Positions 22,441-34,140 of a stretch of 64,000 bases of DNA are shown piece after piece. The stretch is from Mesocentrotus franciscanus (taxonomy: Eukaryota > Echinodermata > Echinoidea > Camarodonta > Strongylocentrotidae). The notes under the pieces were generated by a model. It saw nothing but the letters and a program-made list of their open reading frames with translations. It was not told the DNA's origin and did no database searches. Every line of letters starts with the position of its first letter. The first letter of the stretch is position 1. The stretch lies in contig CP137680.1 in the NCBI GenBank assembly GCA_037976565.1, forward strand, positions 18,164,861-18,228,860, given 5' to 3'. A program made the translations under genes and the position numbers.

Positions 22441-23880
22441 TATAAAGGCCAATTTCATTTTATTTCTAATTTCAGACCAAAGTTGAAATTGTAGTCTTAT
22501 TTTTCTTTTAAAGAGAACATTGATACAAAAATACAATAAGCGAAAGAGGACAAGACAATAGATAAATCATAAATAAAATCATAAATAATTTTGTTCTTTT
22601 TCTACCATGGATAATAATCTAGATCTTTGCTTATGGTTGAACACCATTGAATTCTATGAAAGCATCTTGCGAAGAAGCGAAAAAAGACCTAGCATTGTTG
22701 TCAACAAATAAGATGTCGTGATTTCCTGAATAGCGCAAATGTCAACAAAGCCCACACCTGTCATAATCAATACAGACACCTGTCAAAAATATAAAAAAGA
22801 TATTGCGTTTCCTAAATTACAACAACTGGGTTAGCCTTTTACATCTATATCCCGAAACTGGGTGAGGGTAGAGAGGTCAAACTCAGTTTCTTGCTATATT
22901 CAACTAATAACATGTCGTCACCAGCATTCGTACCGTAAGGCGTAACACAATAATTCACCTGTCCTGAACATGGAGAAAATAATTGGCTCACTCTAACGAA
23001 TTTTCCTTCCTCCGTAATTGATACCCAGACAGTGTGTCCCGCCTTACCCCAATGAAGAATTCATGAGGCCTTTGCGACCCCTCATCCTCCCCGACGACTT
23101 CCCCATTCTCCCGTAGCTCGACTCCCACCTCGCTGCCACCTGGCTAGCAAACGAATTACATGATAAAAGGCATGAAAGGGACATGCACTATGAAATATAG
23201 CCGGAGGGTAATGGAAAAGAGCACGAGTATTAAAAAGCGTAAGGGCGTCTCGGAGACAGATACATATGCGTGGAAAAAATGGCAAGAACATGGAGACAGG
23301 AAGAAAAGGTCGGGTACAAGAGCTAAAAATAACCCAGAAATGGGGCTTCGTTCCCACTTCCCACCAGGATTGCATGTATGGACAGTGTATAAAATCGCTC
23401 AAAATCCTGTATAAATTAATCAGTGAAGTGTCCAAAAGGTGACTGTGTTTTGCAATGCACTTTATCTGTGTTTTCTTAATGAAAATGAGCAGTTTTGAAA
23501 CAAAATCAACGTTATATTAAGTTTGTATTAAAGTAAAATATCCTTTATTTGTCTTCGTTGACTGATTAGTTAATTTACTATAACTCACATTGAATTAAAA
23601 TGCCACAATTACCGACCTAATTTATTTTGCAAATAATATTTCAATTGGAGTTTGTTTTCAGGGTTATGTTGTTTCATATTGTATTAAATAATGTCTGTTT
23701 TTATTCAACTGATTTCGTGTAACAGCCCATCATTTGTTTAAGGTATAAACAAAGTTGTTATGATCGCAGGTAGATGTAGACCTAACTTCTTTAAGAAATC
23801 GCGAGTGCGTTGGTGTGCATAGGTACTGTATGTATATTGCATATATTCATAGAAATGTCTGTCAGACACTGCCTCTGGCT
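22441..23880. other. no gene recognised
   Basis: AT-rich except 23040-23160. The two opposing ORFs at 23082-23435 are basic or low-complexity and unsupported. Confidence 0.3.
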
Positions 23881-24185
23881 GCATATGGGTGCGTGAGTGT
23901 GATTAGATGGACGGATGTGGGTGTGCGTGTCTGTACATGTGGGTGTGGGTGTGGGTGCCTAGATTTGTATGAGGGGTAAACGGGCATGTGTGTTTGCGCG
24001 CCCCGGGGTGTGCGTACATGGATTTGTGTATATAGACTTGATAGTGTGGGTGGAGGTGTGGATCCCTAGGTGTGTGCGTGTGTGTGTGTGTGTGTGTGTG
24101 AGTTCTATGTCTAGATGTACGTGTGGGTGCCTTGATGTGTGTGGGTAGAAGGGTGTATGCGTAGGATCCCTGAAGGGGAGGGGCA
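23880..24185. repeat. GT-rich minisatellite and (GT)n microsatellite
   Basis: Degenerate GTGTGGGTG-type repeats containing a clean (GT)n tract at ~24072-24101. The opposing ORF rich in His/Thr is a by-product of the repeat. Confidence 0.85.
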
Positions 24186-25819
24186 TTTAAACGCTAAGTG
24201 CTCGCAGATAGCCGAATTACTCGAAACCCCGCATGAGAATGGGGATGTTACCGCGTGGGGTTAACTTGGTTAGCGAAGAGATAGGATTGAAATACATTGT
24301 AGAAGAAGAAGGCAGCGAAATAGTAGCGATCGCCTTTCTCCCGGCTCAATTTGACTTTTAAATGCCTGTCAAGTGCGTCATCCAAAATATAATAGCTCTC
24401 TCCGTGGTTGGGATGGGGCGCAAAAGAGAAAACCCTTGCACTTTGCGACCCGGCTCAAGCAGGTGTAAGGAGTTGACACGATCGGGAGAGAAATGCTCTC
24501 CAACCATGATGAAATTCCGCCTTTCATCGCCTTCCTTCAATATGACTATTAAGATTGCCGTGAAACTTTAATAAACGTTTCCTTGAGGGTTGTACCGGCC
24601 CAAGTGGAATTGAAGATGCGTAAAGTGTTTGAGGAAGAAGATGGTCATCGCTATATTGATTGTGCAAATATAATCATTTTGTTCAATATTTCAGTATTAT
24701 AAAATATGATTCGCCACGCTTTCTTACGTCAGAGTTAAATCGAAATCAGTTGATATCAAGCCACGCGGGAATCTCAATATCAATCATGAAGGGCAGAGAA
24801 ATACAATGCAGGTCAAATGTCACATATTTGTGTAGCTTAGTAAAATGTATACGTAACATGTATACAGAAGTGAAATACTGGGTGAAATACACCTGTAAAA
24901 TTAATTAATTTGCACGGGATCACTTGATCCAAGCTAAGGCTGTTTTACCAAACAATTAAACACACAAAGTATCTCTGAATAATTTTTTAAACATAAATTC
25001 CCCTTTGACGCGAAACCTACGCGCCTATTCCTGATCCGTAATTTTTCCTTTTCCTCCTTCTCTCTCTCTCTCTCTCTCTAAAATATTAAATGAACTTTTC
25101 TTCCAGATAGCCTATGTCAAAACAGAAGTCTTGACATTTGCAAAAAAACCGAAATTATATTGATGTTTTCCTGATTGTGCAATTGGCAGTAAGGGCTTGC
25201 CATCCGACACACTTCTTTCTATCTTTATCGAATCGTTTGCCAGTCTGGCTTTATTAAAAAGTTAGTATGATGTGTTTGAGTAGCTACTGTACACACTCCA
25301 GAAATAGCTTGTCGAGCGAGCCCGAATGTACGGCATGGCGCCAGGCGAGCCCCAAGAAAGGCGGTGTTGGCGCTCCGAGCATTCAACCACACATGACATG
25401 CATTATGAGGTGCAGACCTGTAACATTTCCGGAATACCCATCATCGAATTCGCAGCCGGCAAACATGTGGAGAAAAGCGTAAACTAATAATTCGATGTTG
25501 ACGAAATATCCTGATGATCATTCCAGCCTAGTTTGGTTGTGTCGAGAAGTAGGTTAAAGATGGCGTGACGCGAGCAATCACAGCGTGTTAGCAAATAAAA
25601 TCATATCAACTTCGACGTAGGGTGATAAGGGTGCGACCGGGCTTACAAAAAGGGATGTAATTGTTTATTGATGAAAAAGTAAAGGGAAAATTCCATGCTA
25701 TATTTTCAGTACCCAATATGCAGGTATGTGTCATCCCCATCATCATCATCATCATCAAGAACAATAACATAAATACATTCCACTAAAGCCCCTGATGACT
25801 CCGCCAACAATCGAAGTCG
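24186..25819. other. no gene recognised; small microsatellites
   Basis: Contains (TC)n at ~25058-25079 and (ATC)n at ~25737-25758. A 71-residue ORF at 25267-25482 lies in a moderately GC-richer patch but resembles nothing known to me. Confidence 0.35.
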
Positions 25820-27084
25820 GCAGGGGCGGCGAAGCTACCTCCAAAGTGGGGGGGGGGCACCAACAAAAAGGGGCCTATTCCGGAAAAAAAGGGCACCTAC
25901 AAAGGGAAATCTCAAGGCGAAAATATACAATTTTTTAGACATTGGTATATTCCCTACTTTGTGATTACATTATCAGGGATGATTTCAATATTTGTTTATC
26001 TTTATACATCATACAAGATATTGCTTAAGCATCATACCTTGCAGTTGGGTGTGATGGCCTAATATTCATTTGCGAGCGAGTGAAGCGAGCGAGGAAACAT
26101 TTTAAGATTTGTTAGGTCGCAGTGCGAAAAATTACATCTTATAAACAGGGGAAAAAAACAATCCTGATTGGGGGTATAAGCACATTCTCATAACGGAAGA
26201 CTGAAAAGACCTTTGATAAGTATTATAATTATATCTTCTATAAATGCGTGCGAGCGCAGCAAGCGAGCTTTTGGAAATTGCTCTTAGTCGTTTTAAATTA
26301 GGGATACGTTTCATGATGAGAGGGAAAGGGGACACTTATCGAAAGGGATAATAAACTTATCAGAAAAGAAAATGAGCACGTGTCAAAGTACAAAGGGTAA
26401 TTATCAGGGCCGGCCGGAAGAAAAGAGGCACTCAGCAGGGATGAAAAAGGGCACTAATGAGAATGGGAAATGGGCATTTGTCAACGGAAAAGGGGCACCC
26501 ATCAGACTTTGATAAGGGCATATGTCAGAGGTGAAAAGGGGCACTTATCGCAACTGAAAAGGGCACTGACCAGATATGAAAGGGGCACTTATATAATGAA
26601 TGAAAAAAAATGTCCATTTGTCGAAAGAAAAGGGGTACCGATCAGATTTCGATAGGGGCATTTATTGGAGGTGAAACGGGGCTTTTATGAGAAGGGGGAA
26701 GTGGCTCTTATCAAAAAGAAAAAGAAGCACATGTTGAAATAGAAGGGGCACCTATTAGAGATGAAAAGGGGTAATTTTGAGAAGGGGTAAGGGGCACCTA
26801 TAAGAAAGAAAAGGAGCATTTATTAGAAAGGAAAAGGGGCAAGTGTCAAAATAAAAGGCGCAGTTATTAGAGGTGAAAAAGAGCACTGATCAGGAGGGGA
26901 AGGGGCACTTGTCAAAGTAAAAGGGGCACTTTTCCTATGTAAAAAGGGGCACTTCTTACAAAGTTAAAGGGGCACTTTTCCTACGTAAAAGGGGGCACTT
27001 TTGGAGTACTTGAAAAATTTGGGGGTACTGTGCCTCCCCCATAGAGGGTTTTAACGCCCAGGCGAGATCCTGCCTCCTCCGCTG
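25820..27084. mobile_element. putative hAT-like element filled with GGGGCAC minisatellite
   Basis: Left edge CAGGGGCGGCGAAGC and right edge ending CCTCCTCCGCTG are weakly complementary (CAG...CTG), in the style of hAT termini. Almost the whole right half (26340-27010) is a degenerate tandem array of ~24-40 bp units built on AAAAGGGGCACTTATC, with G-runs next to both termini. No transposase ORF is seen and no clean 8 bp target duplication was found, so the superfamily is tentative. Confidence 0.45.
25850..27010 (+). repeat. degenerate GGGGCAC(T) minisatellite
   Basis: Dozens of AAAGGGGCAC cores are spaced irregularly with AT-rich linkers such as 'TTATCAGAG' and 'GAGATGAA'. A non-repetitive island lies at ~25920-26130. 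At 26068 and 26245, 'GCGAGCGAGTGAAGCGAGCG' and 'GCGAGCGCAGCAAGCGAGC' motifs occur. Confidence 0.8.
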
Positions 27085-27465
27085 GACCGGGCTTGCGTAG
27101 TGACTCGGAAAGAAGAAGAAGACTCAACCAAAATAGATAAATTCTTCAAACAGAAAAGCGCCTCTACTCCACGCCCCAGTTACAAGGCGTTTATTCGGTG
27201 GAACGGGCATTGAATACCATTCCCACTCGTCCTAATTCATGATAATAATAGACGAGTATAGCATAGTATCATTACAACTTTCATAATATTCATAATATGG
27301 GCATTTTTTGGTTGTACAGTTTTGGGTAACTTTGATCCCTTTTCTCTACGTTATATTTGTTTATGCATGCGGCATTGGATTCATTTCGCATATTAAACCG
27401 CAACCTCCCTCGGGCATGTTGGAGTCTGTAGATTTCTCAATTATGGTTGCGTATTCTATCTCGCT

Positions 27466-27503
<38 letters not shown>

Positions 27504-28329
27504 CTATCTATCTCGTTCTTTCTTTCACATGCAAACACTTTATTTTTCTTCTCCTTATTTTCAAACTTTGAACCAAGCCACATTTTTCAGCTGGTCGTGG
27601 TCATCCCCTCCCCTCTCTCTTTCTCTTTCTGTCCATCCTCGCCACATTAATTCTCTATTATGAACCATACATAAATATATTTTGACATCTGGGGTTGTAC
27701 TTTCTCCATTTTCCATTTAATCTGTTAGCTATTTTTATTTTCCTGTTACACCTCCGTATTAGAGTACAAGAGTTGGATGACAGATGGCGCAGAATAAGTA
27801 CAGGTGCCCTGAGCATGTTTGCGCGTCACCGATAACAAGGCACACCCGATCCTCGACTCATCCCTCGCTTTCAGAGAGCATTCTTATTCCACTGTTCTTT
27901 GATATGTGACTTAGGCCATATCTGATTATCATCGCCTCAGGTAACAGCAACGGAAAAGTGAAGTCATTAAAAATAAACTCGTTCGTTTTTAGAAAAAAAG
28001 TTACATTTTATACTCGTATCATTAATCATTATACATTATGTTGCAAAGGCTTCTTGTGAATTGGATTTTTTAACTGTGAACTCATCTTAAAAGTTCTTTG
28101 CAGAATATATTGAAATGTGGGGTCAGGCAAAAACAACACCTCGTTCGTTTACGGAAGATAACATTTTAAACCTGTGTTAATTATCTAAATTCTGTTTTGA
28201 AGCTTCTACGATTTTGTATTTCATACTTTGAACTTGGTAGTCCGTCATCTTAAAGTTCCCTTTTTTGCATGTTTGAAAGAATATAATATGTACTTAAATG
28301 TAGCCAGATTTCTAAATGTGATGCTTTTT
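27085..28329. other. no gene recognised; (TC)n at ~27473-27500
   Basis: AT-rich DNA with one long CT microsatellite. The two ORFs over it are low-complexity artefacts. Confidence 0.4.
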
Positions 28330-28513
28330 GGGGTAGTGAGCACAATTTTTTTTTTTTGGGCCTCCGGAAATTGATTTTTTTTAAACCACCACCCCCCTTG
28401 AGCGCCAAGGGAGGGGCCCATCTTCTTCTTTTTTTACAAAAAAGGGTGTTTTTAACTGTTTTTTTTTCTAGGGGAGGGGGCCCGGACCCCCGGCCCCCCT
28501 GGATCCGCCACTG
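28330..28513. mobile_element. right end of a hAT-like element
   Basis: Ends in CCCTGGATCCGCCACTG, the complement of a CAGTGGCGGATCCAGG-type terminus. This closely resembles the CAGGCGCGGATCCAGG terminus of the element at 46971. It is preceded by G- and T-homopolymer-rich filler. I could not find the left end; TGACTTAG follows the terminus and also occurs at 27907, but no terminus sits beside that copy. Confidence 0.45.
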
Positions 28514-29813
28514 TGACTTAGGTCGTTTTACTTTTTGGCCTACATTGTTTTATGTCATGAAATGTGACTTGTGCATCAACGAAGACGACTGAAAACATGG
28601 GAGATCTTGTTTTGAATGGAAATGTGTTAATTCCTTCAACTATATTGTTTGTAGTGGGAATAAATGAAGTGAACTGTTTTGCCTAAGTCACTTGCTCCAG
28701 GATTAATTTGGCCTAGTCAGGTGTAAAATTGCTTTGGTAAGTCACAACGGCATGTTTGCAAGTAATCTAATCCTCTTATGAAACAGATTTGACAGACAGC
28801 ATTATTTGTATTTCAATAGTCATATATCCCTAAACCTTTCTGTGTAAAATGAGCAAAAAATATCATGTATTCTATGTTTGGTTCAGTTTTCTCTGTTTTT
28901 CAAAAATCTTGAAAATATGACTTAGACCATTATTTAAAGAAGGTGAGGATATAGTACTTTGACTGGTGCTGTTTTGAGTTGTATTATGTATGGGAATAAC
29001 ACTGAACTATGATGTTTCGAATGTGAGCTTTCGAATTTAAGGAAGATTCTTCTTTAAAAAAAGCGATCCAAATATTATAAATGGATATTTAGAGCATATT
29101 CATGAGGAGCACCAGCCTGTACTCGTAATCAATTATTTAGCCAATATATGTATGTTTTCATTTCTTGTTTACCTCTCGGACTACCTGAGTTTGTGAAGCT
29201 CACGGCTTCGAGACCCGGCTTAGCACTTATTATGCCCCTTGAAAACACGATAATTTGATTTGCCTCTCCGTACCCGGGTACCCCGTTCAGAAATGATTTA
29301 CTATCATAAACACTATCATTATTCGAGGCCTCTGATTAGGGGACTACATATTCATACCAAGGAACCCACTCTAATTAGCCTTCTTTACTTCGTATTATCA
29401 GCTTTATTTTTTAAAGGATCGTCATAACAATACACAATCACAAACTTTGGTTTCTTACTGTACAAATGATACTGGAATGAAAGAAAATCATTGCAGAATA
29501 AAGCATCCTGTACAAGATTATGATGTTGATTCGACGGGATAAAATTCCCGCTGTTGGCAATGGAACAGCTGATCGCGGCGAAGGTGAAAATCTCCTGCCG
29601 TACTAGTAATCTGTCCCGGCATGCTTTGCGGTGAAACAACCGTGAAGGCACGTATAATGCGCCCTGCTGCGTCAAAGGATACGAGCCCATGCATAGCTAG
29701 CTTGTGCGCGCCCCAGTTTGAGTACTTAAATTTACCGCGTCTTTTTCGTTACATTGATTGAATGTACGTTCGTAACAGTTAGATTTAGACAAAGCTACGT
29801 TTCAGGCTTTACC
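28514..29813. other. no gene recognised
   Basis: TGACTTAGG or its complement recurs at 27907, 28514, ~28682 and, degenerate, ~28919. A possible SINE head remnant with CGGCTTCGAGACCCGG lies at ~29204. Neither is strong enough to define. Confidence 0.3.
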
Positions 29814-30653
29814 ATGGCGGAATGAGATCAGCCCCACTTCCAGTTCGTAGATGAGGAAGGATTGAAGGTTCTACTGACAGCAGGGCTGAGCGATTATACG
29901 AAGAAACAGGTAAAATATGCTGTGAAAATCTCTTGACGAATACCTGAATGCAATGAATACAGATGGTGACTACGTAGAAAGTTTGCCTAACTCGGCACTC
30001 TACCGACTACACGCGAAGTTGTATGCGTCTACACAACAAAGGGAAGGATCATTGTATCCTACGAAGTCCATTATGGCGATTCGGTTTGGTCTTCAGCGTC
30101 ATTATTTTACCTGAAGGAATGTAGATAACATCAAGAACATGGACTTCTCCAACTCCTCTAGAGTTTTCAAATCAATTTCCACATCTCTGAATAAGGAAGA
30201 TAAGGCGGTTTTCGTTCATAGAAAGCCGACTTCACCCGAAGACATGGCTGTTATTCAAGAGTCCTTAGACTTGAGTAATCCTCAGGGGTTGTAAGATAAA
30301 GTCTTTCTTGACGTAATGCTCTACTTCTGTAACCGTGGTCACGAAAACCGACGGGACATGTCACGTGAAACATTCATAATTCATGAAGAAGGAGGATCTA
30401 TATTCATTACCATCGGAGACGCAAAGAACAACAGTGAATATGATATGGAGCAAAATCAAGGAGGAGTTATGATGGAATCCCCTAACAATCCCCGCTGTCC
30501 ATTTACATCCTTTTTGATGTATCTGGACAAGCTCCATCCAGACCCCAAGTACTCTTGGCAACGGCCCAAACCGCATGCGAGTCCAAGTGAGCCGTGGTAC
30601 GGCAACCGGTAAGGTTGGCAAAAATTGTCTAGGAGACAAAATGAAAGTACATG
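29814..30653 (+). pseudogene. Crypton-type (DUF3504, KIAA1958/ZMYM-like) recombinase pseudogene
   Basis: A broken gene with ATG at 29814 in good context (ACCATGG). Read across breaks it gives, in order, an N-terminal helical segment (EEGLKVLLTAG..YTKKQVKYAVKI), LDEYLNAMNTDGDYVESLP, YPTKSIMAIRFGLQRHYF, FLDVMLYFCNRGHENRRDM, CPFTSFLMYLDKLHPDPKYS and WQRPKP...EPWYGNR. These are hallmarks of the DUF3504 domain that host genes such as KIAA1958, ZMYM and QRICH1 took from Crypton tyrosine-recombinase transposons. Breaks: stops at 29823 (TGA), 30112 (TGA) and 30292 (TAA); a one-base frameshift near 29931; another at ~30610, after which VGKNCLGDKM continues. The C-terminal HxxR and Tyr region is missing. 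It is either a dead Crypton copy or a decayed host paralogue; not functional. Confidence 0.85.
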
Positions 30654-30814
30654 TAATAGCTATAAATCAAACTGTTCTCCTTTTTGCTCTTTTTCTCGCT
30701 AATCTCACTCCATCTCTCCATTTTTCTTTTCTATTTTTTCCTCTCCCTCTTAGTATACATGTAGGACTAGAGATATAGCAGTTTCGAGGAGGATTGGGGG
30801 GGCTCCTACGAAAT

Positions 30815-31314
30815 NNNNNNNNNNNNNNNNNNNNNNNNNNNNNNNNNNNNNNNNNNNNNNNNNNNNNNNNNNNNNNNNNNNNNNNNNNNNNNNNNNNNNN
30901 NNNNNNNNNNNNNNNNNNNNNNNNNNNNNNNNNNNNNNNNNNNNNNNNNNNNNNNNNNNNNNNNNNNNNNNNNNNNNNNNNNNNNNNNNNNNNNNNNNNN
31001 NNNNNNNNNNNNNNNNNNNNNNNNNNNNNNNNNNNNNNNNNNNNNNNNNNNNNNNNNNNNNNNNNNNNNNNNNNNNNNNNNNNNNNNNNNNNNNNNNNNN
31101 NNNNNNNNNNNNNNNNNNNNNNNNNNNNNNNNNNNNNNNNNNNNNNNNNNNNNNNNNNNNNNNNNNNNNNNNNNNNNNNNNNNNNNNNNNNNNNNNNNNN
31201 NNNNNNNNNNNNNNNNNNNNNNNNNNNNNNNNNNNNNNNNNNNNNNNNNNNNNNNNNNNNNNNNNNNNNNNNNNNNNNNNNNNNNNNNNNNNNNNNNNNN
31301 NNNNNNNNNNNNNN
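30815..31314. other. assembly gap of exactly 500 N
   Basis: 500 undetermined bases. The bases on each side repeat: CTCCTACGAAAT ends the left flank (30803-30814) and begins the right flank (31315-31326). The round length and terminal overlap suggest a placeholder between contigs that may actually overlap. The two long X-filled ORFs over the gap are artefacts. Confidence 0.95.
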
Positions 31315-31326
31315 CTCCTACGAAAT

Positions 31327-32409
31327 TTAAGCTCGGAGACGCCATTAGTGGCGTTGCTTTAGGAGGCAACGGCTAGTCCATATTCTCGGGGTAATCGTTT
31401 CAGGTATTCTGGTTTGGAATGATAGAATGCTTTTAAAACTTCGGGGAATAGATACATTTAATATATTGGCATGATCGTGGAGCGAAGAAGAGTGATGCAC
31501 GGTTAATGGACGGGCTGAAAGCTTGAGATTTCCATTTCAGAATATTAGTTTCTCCCATTTCTTTGTATAAAGCGAGACAAAAGTAAAGAGAGTATTCGGA
31601 TTGCAATTGCTAGCCACTCTTGATTGTGTACATAAACCACTTCATAGTAGTAGGGTTTTTCTGTTTTTTATGGTTTTTTATTTGATCTCTATTGCGGATT
31701 GAAGAAAAGAAGTGTTTTGTTTAAATGTTAACTTGTCCCATGTTGCCCTCATCTGTTATTTTAGTATATATTTGGTCCTACACTCAAAACGTCACCAAGA
31801 ACATTGGGTTAGGTAGCGTGGCAAGCGAGCATAGATATATATATATATATATATTATAGATGGTAGTTTTAACACCCCAACCCTTGTGAAGCTATAAAAC
31901 AATTTGAAAGAAGAAAATGATTAGTACTTTAAGATGTTATTGCCTAGAAATCTTACAGAGGATGTTATATGTAACTCTACCCTCTCCTAACCCTACTTCT
32001 TTCGAAATGCGAGTGAAAAAAATTATACAATATCACTTAAGAAACGATAAACCTCATACAATGACTGTGCATTCACGTCCCAAAACACCTTGGTTAACAT
32101 CACCTAGCCCGCATTAATGCATTCTCAGAAGTAAGACTAGAAATACATTAGTAATGTCATCATGTAATGTAGTTGTTAAAGTAGCTTTTAAATGATCGAA
32201 ATAGGAAACATTAGTATTCATCATCTGAAAAGTACTTATCGACGATTTCGATTACAATAATTGCATGATGCTCATCCAAGCTTAGTGTCACGGGCACCAT
32301 CAGCATGAATGCAAAGTCCTTTGGTGTTTGGAGTATGTAGGCATCACGAAGCTTCCCGAGGGAAACGTAGAGATCATAAAAACCTGTGTTTTTTTCTAAA
32401 CATTTAATT
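31327..32409. other. no gene recognised; (TA)n at ~31833-31855
   Basis: AT-rich DNA with one AT dinucleotide tract. The motif 'GTAGCGTGGCAAGCGAGC' occurs at ~31812. Confidence 0.4.
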
Positions 32410-32504
32410 GGATAGCGGGTTCGAATAGGAGATTGAGTTCTGGTAAATGTGAGAAAATTACTTTATGAGTTGCTCACTCTTTCTATGTCAGTTTAAAAGA
32501 ATAT
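32410..32504 (+). mobile_element. SINE J fragment
   Basis: GCGGGTTCGAATAGG resembles a pol III B box and is followed by 'GAGATTGAGTTCTGGTAAAT' and 'AAAGAATATCA', as in the copies at 7980 and 20821. Element F1 begins directly after. Confidence 0.5.
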
Positions 32505-32945
32505 CAGGGGAGTGTTTCACAAAAACTGAGATCGACTAAAGTTGGACTTGAACTATGGCAGGCCGTTCATGCCAATGGCTGCTCTCACCATTCCTGGCAT
32601 TTGTCTCTCAAGGGAGTACAAATCGTGGTCAGTTTATTATTGATAGAAAAAAAAATATTATCTAAAGATCATAATTTCTTTATTCCTCTAATTTTAAATC
32701 TGGTTCAAGATTTTTTAAGGGCATAAACCGCCTACCGTAGTATAAGTCCAAGTCTTAAATATAACTTAAGTTTACAATGTATAAAAGTAACTTTTTGTTT
32801 TCCACAATGAACTATCAAAAAATGTAATTCCTGTAGATTTGTGACGTCCCTTGGGAGACCGATGGTGAGAGCAACCAGTGGCATGAATGGCCTGCCATAG
32901 TTCAAGTCCAACTTTAGTCGATCTTAGTCTTTGTGAAACACCCTG
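32505..32945. mobile_element. foldback element family F, copy F1
   Basis: Very long terminal inverted repeats. CAGGGGAGTGTTTCACAAAA...GGACTTGAACTATGGCAGGC at the left pairs with the complement of GCCTGCCATAGTTCAAGTCC...GTGAAACACCCTGG at the right, spanning ~100 bp per arm. The AT-rich middle has no ORF. CAGGG termini recall hAT-type ends, but no target duplication was found. Confidence 0.85.
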
Positions 32946-33559
32946 GCCACGTCACCATCCGTAAGAATGAGTCAGTTTCTATGCATTCAGATCGTTCCAG
33001 AAATTCACAGTAAACAACCAATACAATCGATTCTTAAGTACTGCATTATGAACCTTTCCCGGTTGCTTCCAGATAGTCACAATACAATCGCATGACCAGT
33101 AGTCAAAATAACCTTTAATTTTGGTCTAGAAGATAGATAAGGTCTTAAAGTTTTTCCTTGTTTAAAGACCATGGTAGCAGGTCCATGGTAAGACTTATGA
33201 TATCGAGTTAAATTGAATTACGCCCGTTTCCTCTGTATTTCTTTCTTCATATTTTAGTTTCTCCCGTATTGTCCTCTCTCTGTTTCCAGCAAGAAGACAG
33301 TATATCAAAATAGAACACTGTGAAAGAATACTAATCATGTATTTAATTGAATATAGTCAATAAAAATATTTTTTTTTTTAATAATAGTGACTTCATCCTT
33401 TTTTAATCAGACAGCACTTGAGCGAATCTGTAAAAGATATGAAGACCAGGGATAATATGCCTGTTTAGACTCTCAGTTTATTTTAAAACATTAGAAGTAA
33501 AGTAGGCTTTAGATAAATCAGTTGCGTATGTTTAAATTATTGTCCATTTCATATACGAG
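32946..33559. other. no gene recognised; family E scrap at ~33077
   Basis: 'CACAATACAATCGCATGACC' followed by AACCTTTAA at 33077-33118 matches the left terminus of family E in reverse. The rest is AT-rich and featureless. Confidence 0.4.
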
Positions 33560-34140
33560 GCCCTATTTGCTAACGTGAGACTGCGCAATCGACTGGTAAG
33601 TCATGTGGCAGCGTTAACAATGTGCTTAGTACCCGCCCCTACCCCCATTCTCCTCCTTCCCTTAGATCTGAACAAATCGACGCCCCTCCCTCAACGCAGA
33701 AGAGCCGATATATTTAGCGTCAATCTCTACACAAATGTTTGTTCAGATTTGTTTCTTCATTCGACACGGAGTTGGCTTTATCAGCAATTACTTCCAATTA
33801 CTAGCAACTCCATTGGCAGAGGAACTTCAAACGCCATATTGGTTATTAGCCTCTTAACGATTCAGATTCTAATTACTGACGTGTTGCCTCCCTGCGACGC
33901 ATTTTGGCGTGCACGACCGAAGCGCCAAGAGTGTTTTTGTAGCGTCGGGTAATTGTATCACAGGCTTATCCGCAGTCGCTGTAAACATCAATTACAATGA
34001 ACCTGTTCCCTGATGAGCTACCGCAATCATTAAACGCCGTGTCTGTTTAGAATGTTCAAGGAAGCATGTGATACAATCAAAATGTTGTTTAAGCATCAAG
34101 TTATTTGCACTCGCGGGGCGGGTGTCTTGTGTCATATGTT
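33560..34140. other. less AT-rich block, possible conserved non-coding element
   Basis: Carries several homeodomain-type cores (CAATTACT, CTAATTACTG) near 33785-33880 and a forkhead-type TGTAAACATC near 33980. A 125-residue ORF on + (33575-33952) resembles nothing known to me. The regulatory reading is inferred from motifs only. Confidence 0.2.

Noticed and set aside
25737..25758. Short-spaced repeats considered as CRISPR-like
   Set aside because: Simple (ATC)n; the nearby GGGGCAC array has irregular spacing and no unique spacers of constant length.
27907..28521. TGACTTAG at both 27907 and 28514 as an 8 bp target duplication of the hAT-like end
   Set aside because: The sequence after the left copy does not resemble a hAT terminus, and the motif recurs elsewhere nearby.
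30794..31369. 178- and 187-residue ORFs
   Set aside because: Nearly all residues come from the 500 N gap.
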